5,026 nt of DNA from Elusimicrobiota bacterium (GTDB lineage: Bacteria; Elusimicrobiota; Elusimicrobia; O2-12-FULL-59-9), in contig JACQRQ010000023.1 in the NCBI GenBank assembly GCA_016206405.1, positions 1 through 5,026 of the forward strand, in the 5' to 3' direction. Positions 1 to 5,026 of this stretch are shown here, one piece after another. The notes beneath the pieces were generated by a model. That model was not told the origin of the DNA. It saw nothing but the letters and a program-made list of their open reading frames with translations, and searched no databases. Made by a program: the position numbers and the translations under genes. How positions within the stretch are numbered: the stretch's first letter is position 1; each line of letters opens with the position of its first letter.

Positions 1-211
1 AGAGTGGTAAAGTGGTAGAGTGATAGAGTGGTAAAGTGACAGAGTGGTGAAGCGCCAAGGGTAGAAAGTTTGGCGGGGTTGCGCGGCAGTCTTTCACTTT
101 TTTGTTCGTTCACTTTACCACTCTACCACTCCCCTATGTACCACTTCCCTCTGTAGCACTTTACCACTCTACCACTTTACCACTGTACCACTCTCTCTGT
201 ACCACTTCCCC
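1..211. repeat. Inverted array of an 8-bp tandem repeat (ARAGTGGT / ACCACTYT)
   Basis: The left arm (1-48) is six consecutive octamers, agagtggt, aaagtggt, agagtgat, agagtggt, aaagtgac and agagtggt, decaying into gaagcgcc at 49-56. It starts at the window edge and may continue beyond it. The right arm (about 111-211) carries the complementary unit CACTYTAC at 111, 119, 157, 165, 173 and 181, interspersed with longer 14-15 bp versions starting at 127, 142 and 189. A core of about 55 bp without clear octamers separates the arms. Bases 3-22 are the exact reverse complement of 165-184 (20 bp), and 25-39 of 110-124 (15 bp), so either strand could fold into a long hairpin. The array begins just 3 bp after the stop codon of the last permease gene, so the operon's transcript should run into it. 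The repeat is directly visible. Its role (3'-end structure, terminator-like element or selfish minisatellite) is unknown. Confidence 0.9.
53..75. other. Small stem-loop in the core of the inverted array
   Basis: CGCCAA (53-58) and TTGGCG (70-75) are exact reverse complements around an 11-nt loop. The stem sits in the unique core between the two octamer arms and would form the tip of the larger hairpin. On the plus strand a run of six T follows about 20 bp later (98-103), too far away for a classical intrinsic terminator. On the minus strand no T tract follows. Confidence 0.4.
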
Positions 212-214
212 ATA

Positions 215-1048
215 TCATCCTTTGACAGCGCCTGCCGTTAAGCCTTCTACGATTCGCTTTTGGAAGGCCAGGACCATCAGCACGACGGGCAGCGTCGTCA
301 AGACTACCGCGGCTGAAATCTGGTCCCAGGGGACCTCGTACATCGTTACGCCCGAGAGCATGGCGATGCCGACCGGGACCGTGCGGGAGGCGTCGGCCGT
401 CATGAACGTCAACGCCAGAAGAAACTCGTTCCATGAAAAAATAAAAACCAGGATCGCCGTGGTGGCGATGGCGGGGGCGGATAAGGGGAAGATGATGCGC
501 CAAAGCGTTTGCCAGCGGGAGAACCCGTCGATTTGTGCGGCCTCCTCCACTTCGAGGGGCACTTGGCGGAAAAACGCGATGAGCACCCACACGGCGAAGG
601 GAAGGTTGAGCGCCGTGTAGGGCAGGATGAGGGCCAAGGGATTGTTGATCAAGCCCAGGGCCTGAATCATTTTGTAAAGAGGAACGACCATAAGCGTGGG
701 CGGAAAAAGGGCCACCAGCAGCACGAAACGCACGCCCCAGCGCCCGCCGGGAAGCTTCAGCCTCGAAAACGCGTAGGCGGCCATCGCCCCGACCAGGGAG
801 CATAGGATCGTGGCGCCCGACGAGACTAAGACGCTGTTGAGAATGTAGCGCGCGAAGGGGCGCGTCTGAAAGATTTTGAAATAGCCGGCGACGGTTATTT
901 TCGACGGCCAGTAAGTCGGCGGTATCGAGATCACCTCGTCCGGGGGCTTGAGAGAAGTGATCACCTGCCACAGGAATGGGGCCAGGCTCCACGCCACCAC
1001 CAAGAAGACGGCGAACCCGAAGGCGGCATTTTTAAGAAGTCTACTCAT
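215..1048 (-). CDS. Carbohydrate ABC transporter permease, MalG/SugB type (CUT1 family)
   Basis: This is a 277-residue inner-membrane permease, the second half of a sugar-importer channel. Six hydrophobic segments are visible, at about residues 8-30, 69-94, 107-126, 136-160, 193-214 and 244-262. The cytoplasmic EAA loop that docks onto the ATPase spans about residues 169-192 (EAAQIDG followed by IIFPLSAP), which matches the family pattern EAA-x3-G-x9-I-x-LP. The length is normal for MalG-like proteins, and the FSWNEFLLAL stretch after the EAA loop is also typical. The ATG overlaps the end of the upstream permease by 8 nt (ATGAGTAG), and GAGG sits 3 nt before it, so translation is probably coupled to the upstream gene. 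It is the last gene of the operon, and the octamer array starts right after its TGA. Family assignment is firm. The sugar cannot be read from the permease itself; the resemblance is to the trehalose/maltose SugB/ThuG branch. Confidence 0.95.
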   Translation of the reverse strand: MSRLLKNAAFGFAVFLVVAWSLAPFLWQVITSLKPPDEVISIPPTYWPSKITVAGYFKIFQTRPFARYILNSVLVSSGATILCSLVGAMAAYAFSRLKLPGGRWGVRFVLLVALFPPTLMVVPLYKMIQALGLINNPLALILPYTALNLPFAVWVLIAFFRQVPLEVEEAAQIDGFSRWQTLWRIIFPLSAPAIATTAILVFIFSWNEFLLALTFMTADASRTVPVGIAMLSGVTMYEVPWDQISAAVVLTTLPVVLMVLAFQKRIVEGLTAGAVKG

Positions 1049-1889
1049 AAGCCTCGCGGGTGTGGAAGAGCAGGTAGACGGCGCCGGAAATCAGGAGCAG
1101 GCAGCCGGCCATAAAAAGGGTCAGGGTAGAGCCATAGCCGAGGTCCAGATACCTGAAAACGGTGTCGTAGACGTACAGGGCGATCATCTGCGTGCTGCCG
1201 CCGGGACCCCCTCCGGTCAACACCCAGATGAGGTCAAAGATGGCGAAAGTCTGGATGGCGCGGAAAAGCACCGCCAGGGCGATGGTGGGTTTCAGCAGAG
1301 GCAAGGTGATGAGAAAAAAACGCCGGACGGGTCCTGCCCCATCGATGGCGGCGGCCTCGTAGAGCTCCTCAGGTATGCCGGCCAGGCCGCTCATGAGCAA
1401 TATCGCCATGAAAGGCGTCGTTTTCCAAACGTCCGCCAGAACGCAGGCGCCCATGGCTTTGAGCGGGTCCGCCAGCCAGGCGATTTCGGGCGAGGCCGCT
1501 ATCCCCACGCGGTAAAGCAGGTCCCCCAGCACGCCATAGGTGTCGTTGAAAATCCATTTCCACGCCATGGCCATGATGGCGGTGGGCAGCGCCCACGGGA
1601 TCAAGACGCAGGCCCGCACCAAGCCGCGTCCCGGAAAAGGCCTAAACAACAATAGTGCGATGGCCAATCCCAACGCCAACTCGATGCTGACGGCGATGGC
1701 GGTGAAGGCCAGAGTATGCTTCAAGGCGAACCATAGGCGGGTGTCGCCGGCGAGGGCCTGCGCTTTATCGGCGAAATAAACGCACTGGAGGATGGGGACT
1801 ACGTTGACCAGCGCCATGAGGACCAAGGCCGGCGCCGCATACAGCCATTGAACGGCCGTAGTGCGCGGGTCGGGCTGGTTCGGGTTCAT
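1041..1889 (-). CDS. Carbohydrate ABC transporter permease, MalF/SugA type (CUT1 family)
   Basis: This is a 282-residue inner-membrane permease that pairs with the MalG-type subunit encoded next to it. It has an N-terminal membrane segment at about 13-36, then segments at about 54-82, 90-112, 144-168, 203-223 and 252-275. The EAA loop is at 178-199 (EAAAIDG followed by ITLPLL), and the family's LTGGGPGGST stretch follows at 224-233. The start is the ATG 12 nt after the stop of the binding-protein gene. I see no strong Shine-Dalgarno there, so translation may depend on coupling. The loop between the first two membrane segments is short: VYFADKAQALAGDTRLWFALKHTL leaves out the G-L-x-N-Y/F region that most relatives carry. 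That places the deficit at roughly 15-20 residues, judged from memory of the family. Otherwise all expected parts are present and the gene looks intact. Confidence 0.95.
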   Translation of the reverse strand: MNPNQPDPRTTAVQWLYAAPALVLMALVNVVPILQCVYFADKAQALAGDTRLWFALKHTLAFTAIAVSIELALGLAIALLLFRPFPGRGLVRACVLIPWALPTAIMAMAWKWIFNDTYGVLGDLLYRVGIAASPEIAWLADPLKAMGACVLADVWKTTPFMAILLMSGLAGIPEELYEAAAIDGAGPVRRFFLITLPLLKPTIALAVLFRAIQTFAIFDLIWVLTGGGPGGSTQMIALYVYDTVFRYLDLGYGSTLTLFMAGCLLLISGAVYLLFHTREAYE

Positions 1890-1901
1890 GGCGTGTCTAC
1901 G

Positions 1902-3170
1902 CTATTGTTGTCGGCTGAGAAATTCGCGGATTTCCTTGGCCGCAGATTGCATGGCCTTTTCCGGCGTTTCCCTCTGCGAAAGGGCCGCGCTGACGTAAAG
2001 CTGAACGGTGTCGGAAATTCGGGCGTAGGACGCGTTGACCGGACGGGGGCGCGCCGCCAGCAGGACTTTGTAAAGCGCCGTTATATGCGGGCTGGCCTTG
2101 ATGATTTCCGGGTCCCGGTAAAGAGATTTCCGCGATGGAATGCGGCCGGTCCGGAAATATCTCAGCTTCTGAATTTCCGGACTCGCGGCGAAATGGATGA
2201 ATTTCCAGGCCGCTTCCGGATGGCGGCTCAGGCTTGAAATGCCGAAGCCCCACCCCCCCAGCGTCGCCGCGCTTTTCTTCCCGCGGCCGTGAACCATGGG
2301 GGTGATGCCGACTTTGCCTTTGACCGGCGAGCCGTCTTTCTGCAGAAGCTCCCAGGCATACGGCCAATTGCGCATGAAAACCGCCTTCCCCTCTTGGAAA
2401 AGATGCCGGCTTTCCTCTTCTTGATAGGTCAGAACTCCGGGCGGTGAAATCTTGTTCTTGTGAATGGCCTCCACCATCCATCGGACCGCCCCGATGGCTT
2501 CGGGCGAGTCCAGCTTGACCGTTCCGTCCGCGGCGAGCAGGTCCCCGCCGTTGCCCCAAATGCATTCCAGCACGTCGCACACCAGGCCTTCGTATTGGGC
2601 GCCTTGGAAAACGAATCCCCACAGCTTGGGCGGGTCTTGAATCTTGCGCGCGATGCGCACCAAATCCGAAAAGGTCTCCGGCGGAGCGAACCCGGCTTTT
2701 TGAAGCAGGTCCTTGCGGTAATAGAGCATTCCGCCGTCTGAAAAGGCCGGCAGCCGGTAAATTTTTCCTTGGTATTGGGAGCCCTGGATATCGCCGGGGA
2801 GAAACTCCGAGCGCATTTGCGGGGTGAAGAAGTCGTCGAGCGGGCGCAGCCAGTTCTGGCCGGCGAATTTGGCCAGCCAGGCGATGTCCATGAAGACGAC
2901 GTCGTAGGTGTCCTGCCCGGAGAGAAAACTGGTGGCGTAGAGGTCTTCGCGCGTGTTGGTGGCGGAGGGCCCCTCGACCATTTCGACGCGGATCCCGGGG
3001 TTGGCCTCCTCGAACTTCCGGATGATTTCCTTGGCGGTTCCGGCGACGTCGGGCTCGTCCAAATACCGGAGGACGATCTTTCCTCCGGAGTCCGGCTTGC
3101 GGGCGCCGCAGGCGGCGCTCAAGCACAGAATCGACGCGAGAAAAACTTTAGATAGACGGGCGAGCTTCAC
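1902..3170 (-). CDS. Extracellular solute-binding protein family 1, sugar-binding lipoprotein (trehalose/maltose-like)
   Basis: This is a 422-residue periplasmic or membrane-anchored receptor that delivers a sugar to the adjacent permeases. A signal peptide (basic KLARLSK, then a hydrophobic stretch to about residue 20) ends at Cys21 in LSAAC. This is a plausible lipobox, although Ser rather than Leu is at -3. The mature part shows SBP_bac_1 landmarks: DVVFMDIAWLAKFA at 90-103, GKIYRLPAFSDGGMLYYRKDLL at 135-156, a GFVFQGAQYEGLVCD stretch at 185-199 resembling trehalose/maltose receptors such as ThuE and TMBP, and GGWGFGISSLSRHPEAAWKF at 305-324. I chose the GTG start because GGAGGG lies just upstream (3179-3174) and the signal peptide then begins at once. 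A TTG 15 nt further upstream overlaps the previous stop codon and has poorer spacing. The pentapeptide gene ends 11 nt upstream. Family assignment is firm; the ligand (trehalose, maltose or a related disaccharide) is inferred from resemblance only. Confidence 0.95.
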   Translation of the reverse strand: MKLARLSKVFLASILCLSAACGARKPDSGGKIVLRYLDEPDVAGTAKEIIRKFEEANPGIRVEMVEGPSATNTREDLYATSFLSGQDTYDVVFMDIAWLAKFAGQNWLRPLDDFFTPQMRSEFLPGDIQGSQYQGKIYRLPAFSDGGMLYYRKDLLQKAGFAPPETFSDLVRIARKIQDPPKLWGFVFQGAQYEGLVCDVLECIWGNGGDLLAADGTVKLDSPEAIGAVRWMVEAIHKNKISPPGVLTYQEEESRHLFQEGKAVFMRNWPYAWELLQKDGSPVKGKVGITPMVHGRGKKSAATLGGWGFGISSLSRHPEAAWKFIHFAASPEIQKLRYFRTGRIPSRKSLYRDPEIIKASPHITALYKVLLAARPRPVNASYARISDTVQLYVSAALSQRETPEKAMQSAAKEIREFLSRQQ

Positions 3171-3173
3171 GCT

Positions 3174-3179
3174 CCCTCC
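3174..3179 (-). promoter_or_regulatory. Ribosome binding site that decides the GTG start of the binding protein
   Basis: GGAGGG on the minus strand (3179-3174) lies 3 nt before the GTG at 3170-3168, or 5 nt if GGAG alone pairs. It falls between the upstream TTG candidate (3185-3183) and this GTG. That favours GTG as the real start and removes five odd residues (MSGGS) from in front of the signal peptide. Confidence 0.6.
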
Positions 3180-3181
3180 GC

Positions 3182-3919
3182 TCAAATTCCCCGGACCATG
3201 CCGCGGGATTTCGCCTCTTCTACGCTGAAAGGCAGCCGGGCGGGATTGGTGTATACCGCCCCCCTCAAATCGACGCCGGATAAATCCACGCCTCGAAGGT
3301 CGGTCCCGCCGAAATAGACGCCGCGCATGTCCACATTCTCCATGCGCGCGCCCTGGAATTTGACCTCCGTCATGCTGCAGCCTTTGAAGCTGACGTCCTC
3401 CAAGATCGCGCCCTCAAAGCTCGTCCCGCCGCCCAGATAGGAGCTTTCAATTTTGACGCCCGAGAGCCAGGAAGATTTGAAGCTGACGCCGGAAAGATGG
3501 GCGGCCTCAAATTGCGTTTCGGACATGCGGGCGCCGTCGATGTTGACGCCCGAAAACGAGGCCGCCAGAAAGCGGTTTTCGCTGATATTCGAAAAATTCA
3601 GGTTCACGTCGCTGAGCATCTTGATTTTGGTGCGGGTAATGGTCGCGCCATTTAAATCCGTGTCCAGGATTTGCCCGACGTCGGCGTTGTCCAGGAGGGC
3701 GCCGCCCGCCTTGGCCGATTGCATCCTCTGGAGGGTTAAACCGGTCAAATCCGCGCACAGCAGATCGCCTTCTAAAAATTGAAACCTCCAGCCGCCCAAT
3801 TGTTCCTGCTGTAACGGGTAGATAATATGCTGGCGGCAGGAAATTTTTTCAATGGCGAAAGCCGGGTGGACCGAGGCGACGAGCAACGCGGCAAGCGGCA
3901 GTAAATCTTTTCTCATCAT
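3182..3919 (-). CDS. Exported pentapeptide-repeat protein, first gene of the importer operon
   Basis: This is a 245-residue protein with an N-terminal signal peptide (MMRKD, then a hydrophobic stretch to AFA at 20-22) and probable signal peptidase I cleavage after Ala22, placing it in the periplasm or outside. From about residue 48 to 223 it has degenerate pentapeptide repeats of the A(D/N)LXX type, clearest at 202-222 (YFGGTDLRG, VDLSG, VDLRGA). Such repeats fold as a right-handed quadrilateral beta helix, a binding or scaffold surface with no implied enzyme activity. Cys28, Cys55 and Cys181 are the only cysteines after the signal peptide. The start is the ATG at 3919, with GGAG at 3929-3926 six nt upstream; an adjacent ATG (3916) is the alternative. 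The reading frame stays open further upstream to an ATG at 4003, but that part reads as leader sequence and would bury the signal peptide. The stop lies 11 nt from the binding-protein start, implying co-transcription. The specific function is unknown. Confidence 0.88.
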   Translation of the reverse strand: MMRKDLLPLAALLVASVHPAFAIEKISCRQHIIYPLQQEQLGGWRFQFLEGDLLCADLTGLTLQRMQSAKAGGALLDNADVGQILDTDLNGATITRTKIKMLSDVNLNFSNISENRFLAASFSGVNIDGARMSETQFEAAHLSGVSFKSSWLSGVKIESSYLGGGTSFEGAILEDVSFKGCSMTEVKFQGARMENVDMRGVYFGGTDLRGVDLSGVDLRGAVYTNPARLPFSVEEAKSRGMVRGI

Positions 3920-3925
3920 ATTTGG

Positions 3926-3929
3926 CTCC
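3926..3929 (-). promoter_or_regulatory. Ribosome binding site that sets the pentapeptide gene start
   Basis: GGAG on the minus strand lies 6 nt upstream of the ATG at 3919-3917 and 9 nt upstream of the next ATG. This supports a start directly before the signal peptide rather than the far-upstream ATG at 4003, which would add 28 residues in front of it. Confidence 0.6.
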
Positions 3930-3947
3930 GTTAGCGTCATGATAATG

Positions 3948-3964
3948 TGTCGCGACCGGCGACA
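3948..3964. promoter_or_regulatory. Inverted repeat at the predicted transcript 5' end (operator or 5' hairpin)
   Basis: TGTCGC (3948-3953) and GCGACA (3959-3964) form a perfect 6-bp inverted repeat around GACCG. If transcription starts near 3968, this repeat covers about the first 20 nt of the mRNA. It could be a repressor site overlapping the start region or a stabilising 5' hairpin. The repeat is seen; its role is inferred. Confidence 0.35.
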
Positions 3965-3974
3965 TCCGAGTTGC

Positions 3975-3983
3975 ATTGTAGCA
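3975..3983 (-). promoter_or_regulatory. Extended -10 promoter candidate for the importer operon
   Basis: On the minus strand TGC-TACAAT fits an extended -10 element (TGN plus a TATAAT-like hexamer at 3980-3975). No good -35 hexamer sits 17 bp upstream (ATGTCC), which is acceptable for an extended -10 promoter. It predicts a start near 3968 and a leader of about 50 nt before the pentapeptide gene. It is the best promoter candidate I found in the 300-bp gap. Confidence 0.4.
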
Positions 3984-4010
3984 AGCGCCGGCGAAAGGGA
4001 CATGAGACTT

Positions 4011-4057
4011 TGGTCCTATGCGGCGGGCGGCAATGGGCCTAAACCCGAATAGGTCTA
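4011..4057 (-). repeat. Three short TAGRCC-type elements in the operon leader region
   Basis: On the minus strand, TAGACCTA (4057-4050), TAGGCCCA (4041-4034) and TAGGACCA (4018-4011) are three related octamers spaced 16 and 23 bp apart, upstream of the promoter candidate. The first is followed toward higher coordinates by a near-palindrome around AGGTACCT (4058-4065, within CTAAGGTACCTGAG). They could be binding sites for a regulator, or chance repeats in a GC-rich gap. Confidence 0.3.
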
Positions 4058-4120
4058 AGGTACCTGAGGTGCTTAATTTTTCTTGGAGGATGAGCGCCAG
4101 CGCGTCCATAAGCCGGCGGC

Positions 4121-4209
4121 CCCCTTCGCAGAGCTGCGGGGACCGTGAAGCGCCAGCCCCTTCGCAGCCCCAGGAGCATTGCCCTGGGACCCAGAAGCCC
4201 CAGAGGGGC
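4121..4209. other. Cluster of GC-rich stem-loops and short direct repeats downstream of the partial gene
   Basis: Three inverted repeats are visible. CCCAGG (4169-4174) pairs with CCTGGG (4183-4188). GCCCC (4197-4201) pairs with GGGGC (4205-4209). CGCAG (4127-4131) pairs with CTGCG (4134-4138), extended by flanking CCCC/GGG runs. Direct repeats are also present: CCCCTTCGCAG at 4121 and 4157, and AGCCCCAG at 4166 and 4196. The cluster starts about 10 bp after the stop codon of the upstream gene, so it may terminate or protect that transcript. It lacks the T tract of an intrinsic terminator on either strand. I see no convincing gene in 3920-4218. Confidence 0.5.
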
Positions 4210-4218
4210 GTGGGGAGC

Positions 4219-5026
4219 TCAGGGACGTTTGAAGCTCCAGTGGAGCGCGACGAGTCCGGCGGCGAGTCCCGTGGCGGCCAAAGTTTCAAGCAAGGCGAGC
4301 TGCGGGCCGCCGGCGAGGCGGATGAGGCCCAGGAGGGCGAACGCGCAAGCGGCCGCGACGGCGGTGGAAAACACCGGGGCGACAAAAAGCGATCTCAACT
4401 CCGGGGTGCGCAGATGCAATTTGGGGGACAAGCCGGTGTTGCCCGAAAAATCCCGGAGCGCTCCGGCGTAAGCTCCCGCCAAGGACAGGAGCGCGCCGAC
4501 AAAGGGCAGGCCCGCGGCCGAAACCGCCGCTCCGGCCGTCCAGCCGGCGATGGCGCCGGCCAGGGCGAATTTGCGCGAGGCGGCTTTTTCAAGAATAGCC
4601 GCGGCCGTCAAATTCATCCGCCTCGTTTTGCCGCCGGCTTCGCTTGAATCCAGAAGGAGCATCACCAGCCGGTCGCGCGCCGCCTCGGGAAGGCTCGGCG
4701 ATTGCCGAAGGGCGTCGAGCGCCGCCTCCCGCACCGCGGCATTTTTGCCGCGCAGGGCGATGCGGGAGAAAACATCGGCGAACTCCGGCAGGCGCGCCTC
4801 TCCGAGAAGAGGAAGAATTTTCGGAGCGAAATCAAAATCCTCGAAGTTTTCCAGGAGGGACGGCAGGACCTCGGCCGCCTTCTGCGCGGACATTCGAAGC
4901 CTCGGCCGCAGCGAGGGCAGAGGGCTCGCGGCGGCCAAGTAGTAGCGCGCGATCTCTTGCGCCTGGCGATAGCTCAGAGAGCGGCCGAACCGGTAATCGA
5001 CGGCGCCTTTGAGGGCCGCGTGGGCC
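4219..5026 (-). CDS. Helical-repeat (HEAT-like) protein with multi-pass membrane C-terminus, 5' end outside window
   Basis: The frame is open from the window edge to the TGA at 4219, giving 268 visible residues; the N-terminus is missing. A TTG at 4938 is a possible internal start, but the same frame continues 29 residues further with similar composition (AHAALKGAVDYRFGRS), so I treat the gene as cut. Residues of about 46-128 are amphipathic helices in HEAT/ARM style, for example EFADVFSRIAL, AAVREAALDALRQSP and ARDRLVMLLLDS. From about 153 on, the protein is strongly hydrophobic: 153-171 and 173-190 (Ala/Gly-rich), 213-235 and 243-263, separated by a polar loop at 191-212 and ending in HWSFKRP. 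I do not recognise a named family. The layout suggests a membrane-anchored scaffold with the helical repeats outside the bilayer. It is about 300 bp from the importer operon and probably separately transcribed. Confidence 0.75.
   Translation of the reverse strand, partial: AHAALKGAVDYRFGRSLSYRQAQEIARYYLAAASPLPSLRPRLRMSAQKAAEVLPSLLENFEDFDFAPKILPLLGEARLPEFADVFSRIALRGKNAAVREAALDALRQSPSLPEAARDRLVMLLLDSSEAGGKTRRMNLTAAAILEKAASRKFALAGAIAGWTAGAAVSAAGLPFVGALLSLAGAYAGALRDFSGNTGLSPKLHLRTPELRSLFVAPVFSTAVAAACAFALLGLIRLAGGPQLALLETLAATGLAAGLVALHWSFKRP

Noticed and set aside
76..104. Plus-strand intrinsic terminator using the T run at 98-103
   Set aside because: No stable stem ends directly before the T run; the nearest hairpin (53-75) is more than 20 bp away.
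1..211. CRISPR array
   Set aside because: The unit is 8 bp, contiguous and without unique spacers, and it occurs in two opposed arms. No cas gene is present.
102..620. Plus-strand open frame of 172 codons running from the repeat array into the permease gene
   Set aside because: Its first third is translated octamer repeat (Thr/Pro/Leu/Tyr-rich) and the rest is antisense to the MalG-type permease, which has clear family motifs on the minus strand.
1897..3126. Long minus-strand open frame of 409 codons overlapping the binding-protein gene
   Set aside because: It is a GC-driven shadow in another frame, Arg/Pro/Gly-rich with no recognisable domain, while the overlapping frame is an unmistakable solute-binding protein.
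3920..4003. N-terminal extension of the pentapeptide protein to the ATG at 4003
   Set aside because: The extension would place 28 residues before a good signal peptide and would cover the promoter and hairpin candidates. The ATG at 3919 has a well-spaced GGAG.
4011..4209. Known riboswitch in the leader (for example a c-di-GMP type)
   Set aside because: I could not match the conserved core of any riboswitch class I know; only short repeats and simple stems are visible.
3849..4385. Minus-strand frame spanning the intergenic gap, with an internal ATG at about 4107
   Set aside because: It overlaps the end of the partial gene and the signal-peptide region of the pentapeptide gene in a different frame, and it has low-complexity composition and no domain signal.

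Overview
The window is a GC-rich bacterial segment in which every gene I can support lies on the minus strand. The cell type looks Gram-negative-like: there is a lipoprotein-type solute-binding protein and a Sec-exported pentapeptide-repeat protein. Nothing here fixes the taxon. The mix of families and the uncommon intergenic repeats would fit an uncultivated lineage, but that is only an impression.

Read in the direction of transcription (right to left), the layout is as follows. (1) 5026-4219 holds the 3' part of a gene cut by the window edge; its protein has a helical, HEAT-like soluble part followed by a multi-pass membrane end. (2) 4218-3920 is a non-coding stretch of about 300 bp. It has a cluster of GC-rich stem-loops next to the upstream gene, then a leader with three TAGRCCYA/TAGGACCA-type elements, an extended -10 promoter candidate (TGC-TACAAT) and a small inverted repeat close to the predicted transcription start. 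(3) 3919-3182 encodes an exported pentapeptide-repeat protein. (4) 3170-1902 encodes a family 1 extracellular solute-binding lipoprotein. (5) 1889-1041 encodes a MalF/SugA-type permease. (6) 1048-215 encodes a MalG/SugB-type permease. (7) 214-1 is non-coding and carries an 8-bp tandem repeat array in two opposed arms around a short unique core.

Genes 3 to 6 are tightly packed (11-nt gap, 12-nt gap, 8-nt overlap) and probably form one operon. It encodes a CUT1-type carbohydrate ABC importer whose binding protein most resembles the trehalose/maltose class. No ATPase gene is present, so the ATPase is either outside the window or a shared subunit encoded elsewhere. The pentapeptide protein as first gene of the importer operon, and the inverted octamer array at the operon's 3' end, are the two most unusual features. 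I see no RNA gene, CRISPR array, transposase or phage gene.
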